A model generated the notes under the pieces. It did not search any database and was not told where the DNA came from. It worked only from the letters and a program-made list of their open reading frames with translations. A stretch of DNA of 64,000 bases from an uncultured Anaerotruncus sp. (GTDB lineage Bacteria; Bacillota; Clostridia; Oscillospirales; Acutalibacteraceae), in contig UQDL01000004.1 in the NCBI GenBank assembly GCA_900539775.1, positions 62,001 to 126,000 of the forward strand, in the 5' to 3' direction. The position numbers and the translations under genes were made by a program. Each line of letters starts with the position of its first letter. The first letter of the stretch is position 1. Positions 27,002 to 35,741 of the stretch are shown one piece after another.

Positions 27002-27958
27002 TTAATTTTTATTTGCAAAATATTTTAAAAACACTTTATCGCCGAGCAAAAGCGCAAAAGTGCCCGCCTTTTGCTTAAACGAATATTCGCTGCCGCAAAA
27101 GATTTGATTTTTGTATTTAAGAATTTCTTTTTTATAAACCGGAAAATACTTTTCCGCATATTCATTATTTTTGGAACGCATAACACGGCTTAAAAGCGCA
27201 TATGTGTGCACAATATGGCGATGCACGGCGGCTTTTTCAAGCGAGCCGCCACGTGATTTGCAATTGCTTACGATTTTAGCCGTAACTTTATAGCTTTCCG
27301 CACGTGGAATTGTTATATACGGCGTGGTGGAGGAATTACCGCTGTTTTGCAAATAATGATAACCGACTCCGCTTACACAAGCTGCTCTTTTGCAATCACA
27401 AAAAGCATAATATAAGAAAAGCAAATCCTCTGCATATTTAATTTTTTCGTCAAATAACTTCCCCTTCAGCAGGCTGCGGCTGAAAAGCTTGGCGCAAACC
27501 TCAGGCCTGATTTCATCAAGCAAAAGAGCCTTTAAAGGATCGCTAAAGCTCTGCGCACTTGCGCCCCTGCAACACAGCGATTCGCCGGGAGATTCCAAAA
27601 AAATATCGCAGGCAACCGCTTCGGCATTTTCTCTAACGGCAGTATCAAGCATAACCTGCAGCATATCGCAATCAATCCAATCATCGCAATCAACAAAGGC
27701 TATATAATCGCCCTTTGCAAGGCACAATCCTGTGTTTCTGGCTGCCGAAACGCCACCGTTTTTTTGGTGCACTGCACGAAATCGGCCGTCTCTTTCCGCC
27801 CAAGCATCACACAATGCGGGGCAATTATCGGGTGAGCCGTCATCAACAAGAATAACCTCTATATTCCGGCAGCTTTGCCGAGAAATACTTTCGGCGCACT
27901 TGTCAAGATATTTTTCTGCCATATAAACCGGCACTATAACACTGATTTTCGGGCTCAT
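27002..27958 (-). CDS. Family 2 glycosyltransferase
   Basis: A 318-residue GT-A enzyme with ISVIVPVYMAEKYLDKCAESISRQSCRNIEVILVDDGSPDNC and FVDCDDWID (DxD position). The second half has IKYAEDLLFLYYAF and a YHYLQNSGNSST loop. I place the start at the ATG 27958, with AAAGGA 8 bases upstream; a GTG at 27964 is weaker. The ATG overlaps the stop of the acyltransferase remnant (TTATGA), which suggests former translational coupling. Confidence 0.92.
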   Translation of the reverse strand: MSPKISVIVPVYMAEKYLDKCAESISRQSCRNIEVILVDDGSPDNCPALCDAWAERDGRFRAVHQKNGGVSAARNTGLCLAKGDYIAFVDCDDWIDCDMLQVMLDTAVRENAEAVACDIFLESPGESLCCRGASAQSFSDPLKALLLDEIRPEVCAKLFSRSLLKGKLFDEKIKYAEDLLFLYYAFCDCKRAACVSGVGYHYLQNSGNSSTTPYITIPRAESYKVTAKIVSNCKSRGGSLEKAAVHRHIVHTYALLSRVMRSKNNEYAEKYFPVYKKEILKYKNQIFCGSEYSFKQKAGTFALLLGDKVFLKYFANKN

Positions 27959-28251
27959 AAGCACATTCCTTTAAAACGGTTTTCATTTAAAGCTGTTTTG
28001 ATGCCGACAATCTGCAAGGCATTACACTGCTTTGTCAAACGGCAATAAATTAAAACAAGCAAATAACCTTTGCCGGATTTTCGCAGCACCGAATCAGGCG
28101 GAAAAGCACCGCCTGCAAGCACACTGCCTGCTCCGATTATAACATTATCACCAACAATTGTGCCTTTTAAGATGATTGAATTCGTGCCTATAAAACAATT
28201 ATTGACGATTTCAACCTTGCGGCGCTTTCCGACTGCCGACAAAAGAAGCAT
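27955..28251 (-). pseudogene. Remnant of a hexapeptide-repeat acyltransferase
   Basis: The 98-codon frame contains the last turns of a left-handed beta-helix acyltransferase: VEIVNNCFIGTNSIILKGTIVGDNVIIGAGSVLAGG, followed by FPPDSVLRKSGKG. A normal member would have 150-200 residues before this. Upstream in the same frame a TGA lies 7 codons before the first ATG, and the sequence before it does not continue the repeat. The C-terminal 35 residues also look unlike the family. I read it as a truncated, probably non-functional gene, once part of the polysaccharide operon. A short expressed protein cannot be excluded. Confidence 0.65.
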
Positions 28252-28272
28252 GTAATTGTTGTTGATATAATT

Positions 28273-29229
28273 TCAATTTAAAATCAATTTATTATAAAGC
28301 GATTTTGACACAGCCAAGACACAAAGCTTTGCCTTATCACGGGCAGAGCAGTGCGGTGATGCAAGAATTTGTTTTTTGTAAGAGAGCAAAAGTTGCCTGA
28401 TTTCATCGTATTTTTCAAGACAGTTGCCGCTGCGCACAATTCCGCTCAACATTGCAAAGCAAGACTGAGCAAGGCCCGCAATTGCATACGGCTCTGTTTC
28501 CGTGCCGATTTCATTTGCAAGCACAATTTGCTTTGCTTTAACGGCATCAAAAGCACCAATTCCGAATTCAGCCGATGTGGTACTGCCGCTTCTGATTAAA
28601 TAATGATAAAGCTTTTTCCCGGAAACACAAACACGATTGGCATTTTTGAAAGCATAATAATTAAAAACAAGATCCTCGCAACAAACAAACAGCGGCATTT
28701 TAACACCATGCAAAACAGTTTTTTTATAAAGCTTATTCCACAAAACGCCGAATTTGTAATCGCCTATGGCTGTTTTATTTAATGCTTCTGCCGATGTTAT
28801 TGTGCCGAGAACAGGTGAAAAATCATCATCCGGTGCGCAAAACTCGGTGCCGCTTTCATCCTGCATTATGAAGCTGCAAACTGACACATCCGCCCCGGTT
28901 GCAATCATGTTGCCGAAAAGGGTTTCAAGCATATTCGGCTCAATAAAGTCATCACCGTCAACAAACGAAACATACTCTCCGTTTGCTTTTGAAAGAGCAA
29001 AATTTCTTGAATTTGCAACACCTTTATTTTCTATATGAAAGGTGCGAACACGCCCGTCTTTCTTTGCCCAAGCATCACATATTGCAGGGCAATTATCGGG
29101 AGAGCTGTCGTCCACAAGAATAATTTCAATATTTTTATATGTTTGATCAACTATGCTTTGCACACATTTGTCAATATATTTTTCAACTCTGTATACAGGC
29201 ACAATAACGCTTATCAAATCTTTTTGCAT
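28273..29229 (-). CDS. Family 2 glycosyltransferase
   Basis: A 318-residue GT-A enzyme: LISVIVPVYRVEKYIDKCVQSIVDQTYKNIEIILVDDSSPDNCPAICDAWAKKDGRV and FVDGDDFIEP (DxD). It is a paralogue of the glycosyltransferase at 27002-27958, with which it shares the segment around SSPDNCPAICDAWA. The start at 29229 has GGAG 6-7 bases upstream. It follows the polymerase gene by about 100 bases of gap without features. Confidence 0.92.
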   Translation of the reverse strand: MQKDLISVIVPVYRVEKYIDKCVQSIVDQTYKNIEIILVDDSSPDNCPAICDAWAKKDGRVRTFHIENKGVANSRNFALSKANGEYVSFVDGDDFIEPNMLETLFGNMIATGADVSVCSFIMQDESGTEFCAPDDDFSPVLGTITSAEALNKTAIGDYKFGVLWNKLYKKTVLHGVKMPLFVCCEDLVFNYYAFKNANRVCVSGKKLYHYLIRSGSTTSAEFGIGAFDAVKAKQIVLANEIGTETEPYAIAGLAQSCFAMLSGIVRSGNCLEKYDEIRQLLLSYKKQILASPHCSARDKAKLCVLAVSKSLYNKLILN

Positions 29230-29329
29230 AACAATCTCCATGCAGCGAGGCACATATTTTTTAAGTTAAACATTACCGCATTTGATTGCGGCGTAATTTT
29301 TGCAAAGCAAAATTTAAATCAGTTTATTT

Positions 29330-30523
29330 TCACTTAATGCCTAAATTCAACCAAATAAGCGATGAGCCCGTGATATCATAAAAGAAATGCACAACCGAAT
29401 AGGAGAAAATAAAAAATGAAAAAATGCCCTTATTCATTGCCCTGATTTTTTCTGCAGGAATGCTTTTTGAATCATAAGTTATTTTAATCAGCCCTGAATC
29501 TATTCTGTTTTTTTGCGTTTGCATACAAATCATATAAACAATGGCGGCCATTATAGGCAGCACCCACCTTGCAAGGCGGGCAAAAAGCAGGCTTGTGAGC
29601 AATGTGCCGAGCATAAAGCAGAGCAGCACCTCATAAAACCTAAAAAAGCGCCGCTGATTTATATCGGTTATGTATTTTTTGATATATGGCAGTCCATAAA
29701 ACAAAATAATTGCGCATACAACAAAAGTTGCAATATTAACAAAATAATTTGTTTGCGTGCCCACACCTATATTATCAAGGGCATTTTCGGTTTTGCCAAG
29801 CAGGCTTTTCATAAAATCGCTTTTCGAATTATCGCCGAAAATTCCAAGCAATGCACTTCCCGCCGCAAGCGACAAAACAAGAGCAATATTTACCACCCTG
29901 CTGCCGAAATTGCAGCTTAACCATGCAACAGCCACAAGCCCAACAAGCACAATGCCCGAAGAGTGCATTCCGCAAGCAAGTAAATAACCGATGAAACACA
30001 GCACAATATTTTTACGCTCCACCAGATGATAATAAGCGCAAGCAACTGTGATCGTGAATGCTATGCCGTTTCGAGTGCCGCTGCAAACATCATAATACCA
30101 ATAAGTTGAGATTGCAAAGGCAAGCGCAAGCATTGTGTAAAATTTATCCACCTTAAACTTGGATGCAGCTTTTTGGATAACAAGAATCATGCAACCATAG
30201 CAAATAAGGATTGTGAAAAAAGGAAGATAATGGGGATTTTTGAAAAGGCTGATAAAATAAAAATAATAGCCGCAAACGGGAAAGCTGCCGAAATCAAAGC
30301 GATTGGTTTCTATCATTTCCCGAAAGCCCTCATAACCGCCTTTTTCAATTTGATTTATCATATGAAAATAGCGAGCCAGATCATCCGTTGGATTAGGCTG
30401 CACATAAAACGACATGGCAGCAAGTGCAACCACAAACAAAACGCACGGAATTGCCGAATATTTTTGCGGCACAACAAAATAAAGGGCAAAAAATATTGCC
30501 ACAATCATAATATAAACAAACAT
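29330..30523 (-). CDS. EpsG-family polysaccharide polymerase (Wzy-like)
   Basis: This 397-residue membrane protein has about 10-12 helices. It carries the EpsG pattern: DDLARYFHMINQIEKGGYEGF near residue 50, a periplasmic loop, YYDVCSGTRNGIAFTITVACAYYHL (the conserved RNGIA motif of the family) and ACGMHSSGIVLVGLV. It should join repeat units outside the membrane. The ATG at 30523 follows AAGGAAGGGG; a GTG at 30541 would be in that site. The 140-base gap to the next upstream gene shows only a short GCGGA/TCCGC hairpin. Confidence 0.88.
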   Translation of the reverse strand: MFVYIMIVAIFFALYFVVPQKYSAIPCVLFVVALAAMSFYVQPNPTDDLARYFHMINQIEKGGYEGFREMIETNRFDFGSFPVCGYYFYFISLFKNPHYLPFFTILICYGCMILVIQKAASKFKVDKFYTMLALAFAISTYWYYDVCSGTRNGIAFTITVACAYYHLVERKNIVLCFIGYLLACGMHSSGIVLVGLVAVAWLSCNFGSRVVNIALVLSLAAGSALLGIFGDNSKSDFMKSLLGKTENALDNIGVGTQTNYFVNIATFVVCAIILFYGLPYIKKYITDINQRRFFRFYEVLLCFMLGTLLTSLLFARLARWVLPIMAAIVYMICMQTQKNRIDSGLIKITYDSKSIPAEKIRAMNKGIFSFFIFSYSVVHFFYDITGSSLIWLNLGIK

Positions 30524-30661
30524 TTTTGCCCCTTCCTTCACTTTTAAATTTTTATTTAATTACTGTGCAGTGCCGATTTTTTCAAACGGAGAATGCGGAA
30601 AATCCGCTAAACAAACAGCCTAAAAAGCTCTGCTTAGGAAACTTCGCATTATTTCACCTTA

Positions 30662-31753
30662 TCAGTCATCGTTGAAAACACCGGTTTTATAATAATCGGC
30701 AAGCTTTGCGGCACGGTCTTTAATATCCCAACCGGCAGCCTTCATAAAATTATAATTATCTTTTCTTGGAGCAAGAGCCGCATCAACTGCAATTCTTGCC
30801 CATTCGCTCGGCGGCAAATCAAGCGAAAGCATTTTTGAATTTGGGGCAACAAGTGCCTCACGGGTAATTGCGCTTGACATAAGAACCGGCAATCCGCTTG
30901 CCTGAGCCTCTATTGCCGCAACGGGCAAGCCCTCTTTAAGCGACGGAAAAAGAAAAACATCCATTGCCAAAAGCAAATCCGCAACATCCTTGCGCTGGCC
31001 GAGAAAAAAAACATCTTTTTCTATTTTAAGCTTTTTTGCAAGCAAAAGCAAATCGGCATTCTCTTCTGCGCCAACAAGAAGCAGTTTGGCATCTGAACGA
31101 AGCTTTTTAACCTCTGCAAATATTTTTAAAATAAAAGGATGATTTTTTTGCGGAGGATATAACCTGCCCACATTTCCGCACACAAGGCAATCCTCAAGCC
31201 CAAGGCTGTGCCTTATTTGCACACGCCGTTGCGCATTAAACCTGAATGCAGCGCAATCAACTGCATTAGGCAAAACATAAAAATTATTTTTAAACCAAAA
31301 TTCGCCGGCATCACGGCCGCAAGCAAAGCAAGTGCCTGCCAAGTGCTTTGCCGGAGCGGCAAGCAACCTGTTGCGAAATTCATTTTCCGCAAAAAGAGAA
31401 TACCATGTTGTGTGGCAATGGCAACAAATTTTCTTTATGCCTGCCCTTTTGGCTTGCGGCGCCATAAACACAGCAAAATGAGGCGCATGAATATGAAGCA
31501 CTTCCCATTCATTTTTGTGCTGAGCAAAAAAGCGGCTCATTTCATGCTTTAAGAGCCCTTTTGCCGACGGCGGATTGATCTTATAAACCCTGCCGCCGAG
31601 CGCTTCAATTTGCGGCTTCATTGTTTTTTCTTTTTCGGAAAAATAAACGACATCGAATTTTATATCCGGCGGCATCATTTTAAAATAGTTTAAAACAACG
31701 CTCATAACTCCGTTTGCAACTTCGATATCCGGAATCATATGTAAAATTCTCAT
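30662..31753 (-). CDS. Family 4 glycosyltransferase
   Basis: A 363-residue GT-B enzyme opening with MRILHMIPDIEVANGVMSVVLNYF, with LHIHAPHFAVFMAPQAKRAG, the donor-domain VCGNVGRLYPPQKNHPFILKIFAEV and the E-x7-E motif in FPSLKEGLPVAAIEAQASGLP. It overlaps the upstream GT4 stop by 4 bases (ATGA). Donor unknown. Confidence 0.92.
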   Translation of the reverse strand: MRILHMIPDIEVANGVMSVVLNYFKMMPPDIKFDVVYFSEKEKTMKPQIEALGGRVYKINPPSAKGLLKHEMSRFFAQHKNEWEVLHIHAPHFAVFMAPQAKRAGIKKICCHCHTTWYSLFAENEFRNRLLAAPAKHLAGTCFACGRDAGEFWFKNNFYVLPNAVDCAAFRFNAQRRVQIRHSLGLEDCLVCGNVGRLYPPQKNHPFILKIFAEVKKLRSDAKLLLVGAEENADLLLLAKKLKIEKDVFFLGQRKDVADLLLAMDVFLFPSLKEGLPVAAIEAQASGLPVLMSSAITREALVAPNSKMLSLDLPPSEWARIAVDAALAPRKDNYNFMKAAGWDIKDRAAKLADYYKTGVFNDD

Positions 31754-32931
31754 TTTTCGGCAAGCTCCGATTCAACAACTTCTTTCAAAAATGCATGAAC
31801 ACTTTGCATTGAATAAGCCTCAAGCACGCCCATATTTTTTCTGAATGCCTCGCTGCGTGAAAATTCATTTTTCTTGTTCATAATATCGCTGAGTGCCTGC
31901 ACAAACAAATGCGAATCCGCAAGGCTGCAGGTTATTCCCTCAGATTCAAAAGCGAAAAGATCGCTGCTGCCCCTTATATCCGAAACAACGCACGGAAGGC
32001 CGCAACTCATTGCCTCAAGCACGGCAACCGGCAAACCCTCTTGCAAAGATGTTAGTAAAAACGCATCCGCCGCACAATCCATTTCATGAATGTCATCGCC
32101 ATAGCCCATAAGAAAGACATTTTCAGCGAGCGAATTATCATCTATATATTTTTGCAATTTATCATGCAAAGGGCCTTTGCCCCTTACAAAAAATTTTACC
32201 ACATTTTGGCTTTCGTTTACAAGCTTTTTGATAATGCCGAGCGCAAAAAACAAATTTTTACGCTCCGTGAGCTCGGAAACACAAAAAACAGCAAAATCAC
32301 TATTTTTAAGCCCAAGGCTTTCTCTTTTTTTGCGCCTTATATTTGCATCAAACGCATAGCCTTCCAAATTAACTCCTATTCCGTTTGAGCGCAACACTTT
32401 CGGCTTTTTGAAATGAAGCTTTGCGAATTCGTAATCCTCATTATTTATGGTGACTATAACATCGGTGAAGCAAGATGCAAATTTTTCGGCAGGATAAAAC
32501 AATGCCCAATTGAGCAGAGGCGCACCTTTCCAAAAATGGAAGCCGTGCACAATATAGATAACCTTGGTGCCGTATGCTTTTCTTGCCGATGCGGCTGCAA
32601 TTCGGGTCATCATTCCCATAACAGGCTCATTTGTGAAAACCGCATCATACTTATTTTTTGCAAAAAGCTTTTTAAGCTGGCGAAGCCCTTTCAAATTTTT
32701 CGGTGAAAAAGGATTTCTGCGCAGGCAAACAACATTAAGCCGTGGATTTCCGCATTCATAAAGGCGGCTTTTTAATTTATCAAGCTTGCCGCCCACTTCA
32801 GAGCAAACCAAATCAACGGAATAGCCTTCTTCGATAAAAGCTTTTATGTGCTCGGTCCAAAATTGAAGCAAATGCAGCTCTGTGGCTGTTATTAAAATTT
32901 TAGGCGCTGTGTTACCTGATTCCGATTTCAT
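31750..32931 (-). CDS. Family 4 glycosyltransferase
   Basis: This 393-residue GT-B enzyme shows PKILITATELHLLQFWTEHIKAF at the start, VIYIVHGFHFWKG, VNLEGYAF, FAVFCVSELTERKNLFFALGII and the E-x7-E motif in TSLQEGLPVAVLEAMSCGLP. It resembles EpsD-type glycosyltransferases acting early on the lipid-linked sugar; the VHGFHFWKG-like segment is typical of that group. The ATG at 32931 has AAAGGG 6 bases upstream and overlaps the end of the transketolase C-subunit gene by 20 bases. Confidence 0.91.
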   Translation of the reverse strand: MKSESGNTAPKILITATELHLLQFWTEHIKAFIEEGYSVDLVCSEVGGKLDKLKSRLYECGNPRLNVVCLRRNPFSPKNLKGLRQLKKLFAKNKYDAVFTNEPVMGMMTRIAAASARKAYGTKVIYIVHGFHFWKGAPLLNWALFYPAEKFASCFTDVIVTINNEDYEFAKLHFKKPKVLRSNGIGVNLEGYAFDANIRRKKRESLGLKNSDFAVFCVSELTERKNLFFALGIIKKLVNESQNVVKFFVRGKGPLHDKLQKYIDDNSLAENVFLMGYGDDIHEMDCAADAFLLTSLQEGLPVAVLEAMSCGLPCVVSDIRGSSDLFAFESEGITCSLADSHLFVQALSDIMNKKNEFSRSEAFRKNMGVLEAYSMQSVHAFLKEVVESELAEK

Positions 32932-33835
32932 TGGAAACCCTTTCAAAAATCTTTTCGGCACTCATGCCGTAAATTTCTCTTAAATATTTTTGCGAGCCTA
33001 CCGTGGAGGAATATTTATCCTGAAGGCCGATTGCTGCAAGGCGAGCCTTGCCGGAAATTGAAGACATTACCTCTGCCACGGCGCTGCCGAAGCCACCGAC
33101 GATATTGTGCTCTTCCACCGTTGCAATAAGTTCAAAATCCATTGCGCATTTTTTAATAAGCTCTTTATCTATAGGTTTAACGGTTGGGAAAGTGTAAACC
33201 GCCGGGATTATTCCTGCGCTTTCAAGCATTTTTGCGGCACCTGCAACTTCCTCATAAACAGCGCCGGTTGAAAACAAAGCAACTCTTTCGCCCTTTTGAA
33301 TTTCAATTGCCCTGCCAACGGAAAAATCAATTTTTTCGTTGTGAATTTTAGGCTCTCCGCCTCTGCCGAGCCTTAAATAACATGTGCCCGGAGTTTCATA
33401 TACCGCCTGCGTGCACGCTGCAGCCTCCGTGGCATCACCCGGTGCAAAAACAGTAACATCGGGCATTGCTCGCATAACGGCAATATCCTCTGTGGCGTGA
33501 TGGCTCATACCGAGAGCGCCATAGGTAAATCCGCCGCCGACACAAATTATTTTAACATTGGCATTATGATATGCACAATCATTTCTGATTTGCTCTATGC
33601 AACGCAAGGTGGGGAAATTGCCGATTGAATATGTAAACACCGTTTTTCCGCAAAGAGCCATACCTGCGGCAAAGCCCGTCATATCCTGTTCTGCTATTCC
33701 TGCATTTATAAATTGATCCGGATATTTTTCCCAAAAGGGTTTAAGCACACCAAAGCCCAAATCGCCCGTTATGAGCACAACATTTTTATCCTTTTCGGCT
33801 ATATCCATTAAGGTTTTAACAAAAGCGTCTCTCAA
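32912..33835 (-). CDS. Transketolase, C-terminal subunit (pyrimidine-binding plus C-terminal domain)
   Basis: The 307-residue protein has the transketolase pyrimidine-binding domain (VLITGDLGFGVLKPFWEKYPDQFINAGIAEQDMTGFAAGMALCG, with the Glu that activates thiamine diphosphate in the IAEQ motif) and the C-terminal domain. The gene starts with TTG, with GAGG 8 bases upstream. Together with the next-upstream gene it makes a split transketolase that transfers a two-carbon ketol unit between sugars. Its place in a glycan locus suggests a dedicated sugar precursor rather than the pentose phosphate pathway. Confidence 0.92.
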   Translation of the reverse strand: MRDAFVKTLMDIAEKDKNVVLITGDLGFGVLKPFWEKYPDQFINAGIAEQDMTGFAAGMALCGKTVFTYSIGNFPTLRCIEQIRNDCAYHNANVKIICVGGGFTYGALGMSHHATEDIAVMRAMPDVTVFAPGDATEAAACTQAVYETPGTCYLRLGRGGEPKIHNEKIDFSVGRAIEIQKGERVALFSTGAVYEEVAGAAKMLESAGIIPAVYTFPTVKPIDKELIKKCAMDFELIATVEEHNIVGGFGSAVAEVMSSISGKARLAAIGLQDKYSSTVGSQKYLREIYGMSAEKIFERVSNEIGIR

Positions 33836-33895
33836 AATAATTACCTCGTGTAAGACGAAACGGCCAACCGAAATATTGACCGTTTTATGTGTTTA

Positions 33896-34741
33896 TTATT
33901 TATCTGCATACGGGTCCTTAACATCGGGCGGCATAGCAGCCTTTAATTCGGCAACGGCATCATCATATTCCCATCCGTCGTGCGGAAAGCGATAGTGCCA
34001 AAGAATATCATTTTCCATAAACGAAATTCCCTTGCCCTTTACGGTGTTTGCAATAATAACACTGGGCGAACCGCAGTGGCTTTTCGCAAGGGCAAAAGCT
34101 TCTTTTAACGCTGTGTGATCATGCCCGTCTATATCATACACATTCCAGCCGAACGCACGCCATTTATCGGCAAACGGGCTGAGCTTGATTGTGTTTTCGC
34201 AATAATCAAGGCTTTGCATTTTATTATGATCAACAACGGCAATAAGATTATCAAGCTGATAATGATTTGCAACAAGTGCGGCTTCCCAAACCGAGCCTTC
34301 ATCACATTCGCCATCACCCAAAACGGCAAACGCTTTATAATTTTTACCGTCTTTTTTAGCTGCCATTGCCATACCTGCGGCAACGGGCAAGCCGTGGCCG
34401 AGCGAGCCTGTGGAAAAATCAACCCCCGGCACTCCCTTATGTGACACATGGCCCGAAAGGCGAGACCCGTTTTGATAAACTGTTAGCAATTCCGCCGTTT
34501 CAAAAAAACCGTTTTCTGCCAAGGCGGCATAAATTGCGGCACCTGCATGTCCCTTTGAAAGAATAACCCTATCTCTGTTTGGATTATCCGGAAAAGCAGG
34601 ATCAACATTTGCAACTCCGCTGTAAAGCACGGCTATTATATCTGCCACGCTTAAAACGGAAGCAATATGCGAAGCCTGCGATTTATGAGTCATTTCCACT
34701 GCATGGCGCCTTATCAACCATGCAAGTTGTTCACTTTTCAA
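33896..34741 (-). CDS. Transketolase, N-terminal (thiamine diphosphate-binding) subunit
   Basis: The 281-residue protein contains the diphosphate-binding domain: SHIASVLSVADIIAVLY, DRVILSKGHAGAAIYAAL and the thiamine diphosphate/Mg motif AVLGDGECDEGSVWEAALVANHYQLDNLIAVVDHNKMQ (GDG followed by N), then KGKGISFMEND. It is followed after 60 bases by the C-subunit gene. It begins with TTG and only a GGTG-type site. It is the N half of the split enzyme; together with its partner it covers one full transketolase. Confidence 0.93.
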   Translation of the reverse strand: MKSEQLAWLIRRHAVEMTHKSQASHIASVLSVADIIAVLYSGVANVDPAFPDNPNRDRVILSKGHAGAAIYAALAENGFFETAELLTVYQNGSRLSGHVSHKGVPGVDFSTGSLGHGLPVAAGMAMAAKKDGKNYKAFAVLGDGECDEGSVWEAALVANHYQLDNLIAVVDHNKMQSLDYCENTIKLSPFADKWRAFGWNVYDIDGHDHTALKEAFALAKSHCGSPSVIIANTVKGKGISFMENDILWHYRFPHDGWEYDDAVAELKAAMPPDVKDPYADK

Positions 34742-34784
34742 TTAAATCACCAACCGTTTAAATGCAGCCTTGCTGCAACAAATT

Positions 34785-35732
34785 TTAATCAACAGAGGAA
34801 ACCTTTAAAAGCGCCCTCATATCCTCATCGCTTAAATGCCAATCGACTGCGGCAACATTTTGAAGCACCTGCGCCGGATTTTTAACTCCTGTGAGCACTG
34901 CCGAATCATTGATATTATCCATAATAAATCTGATTGCAACGGCAGTTACGGGTTTGCCTGTTTTCTGTGATATTTGCCTGAGCACTTTAACCGTTTCCAA
35001 ATTTTTCTTTAATTTTTCGCCGTGAAAATTAACATAAATATCTCTTGAGCGGCGATCGTCTGCCCCAAACGAAACATTGCTTTCATTATATTTTCCGCTT
35101 AATATTCCCTGGCCGAGCGAACCCCATGTTAACGGAGTTAATCCGCATTCATCACGAAATGCAAGCAATTCCTTTTCATATTTTCTGCATGCGAGTGAAT
35201 ATTCGTTTTGCACGGAAACAAAATATTTTGAGTATTCACGCACTTCCTGCATATCTGCGGTGTGCACATTTGAAAGAGCAAAATATCTGATTTTGCCCTG
35301 CTTGCGCAGCAACTCAAGAGTTTGCACAACCTGAGCAAGCGGAGTTTTATTATCTCTGTAATGCACGGTATAAATATCTATATAATCCGTGCCGAGCCTT
35401 TTAAGCGAATCCTCACAAGCCGAAATTATATAATCCTTTGAATTATCATAAACCGTGGGCTTGCCTTTTTCGGCACGAACACCGAATTTATCGGAAATAA
35501 CAACCTTGCTTCTTTCCGCACCGAGAGCCTTGCCCAATATTGATTCGGACACGCCAAGGCCGTAAGTTGCAGCCGTGTCAAAAAAATTGATGCCGTTTTC
35601 AAGGGCAGTGCGCACGGAATTTGCCAAATCATCCGCATTTGTTTTGCCCCAACCGTACATTCCCATCGGGCAACCGCCGATACAAATGCGGGAAACCTTC
35701 AAATCACTGTTTTTTATTTTTATGTATTCCAA
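34785..35732 (-). CDS. Aldo/keto reductase
   Basis: The 315-residue protein is an AKR of the general bacterial type: ICIGGCPMGMYGWG, GINFFDTAATYGLGVSESILGKAL (Asp and Tyr of the tetrad), VVISDKFG (Lys) and DIYTVHYRDNKTP (His). It reduces a carbonyl with NADPH. Co-location with a split transketolase suggests it reduces the ketose or aldose intermediate made by that enzyme, possibly to a polyol or deoxy sugar; this is inference. It starts with TTG ten bases after the sugar-transferase stop. Confidence 0.9.
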   Translation of the reverse strand: MEYIKIKNSDLKVSRICIGGCPMGMYGWGKTNADDLANSVRTALENGINFFDTAATYGLGVSESILGKALGAERSKVVISDKFGVRAEKGKPTVYDNSKDYIISACEDSLKRLGTDYIDIYTVHYRDNKTPLAQVVQTLELLRKQGKIRYFALSNVHTADMQEVREYSKYFVSVQNEYSLACRKYEKELLAFRDECGLTPLTWGSLGQGILSGKYNESNVSFGADDRRSRDIYVNFHGEKLKKNLETVKVLRQISQKTGKPVTAVAIRFIMDNINDSAVLTGVKNPAQVLQNVAAVDWHLSDEDMRALLKVSSVD

Positions 35733-35741
35733 AAATTCACC

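Noticed and set aside
27955..28251. Intact acetyltransferase gene
   Set aside because: Only the C-terminal turns of the beta-helix are left and the frame is closed by a TGA just upstream, so I list it as a remnant.
33896..34741. 1-deoxyxylulose-5-phosphate synthase
   Set aside because: The two-subunit layout and the diphosphate-binding block fit transketolase better, and the gene order fits a split transketolase.
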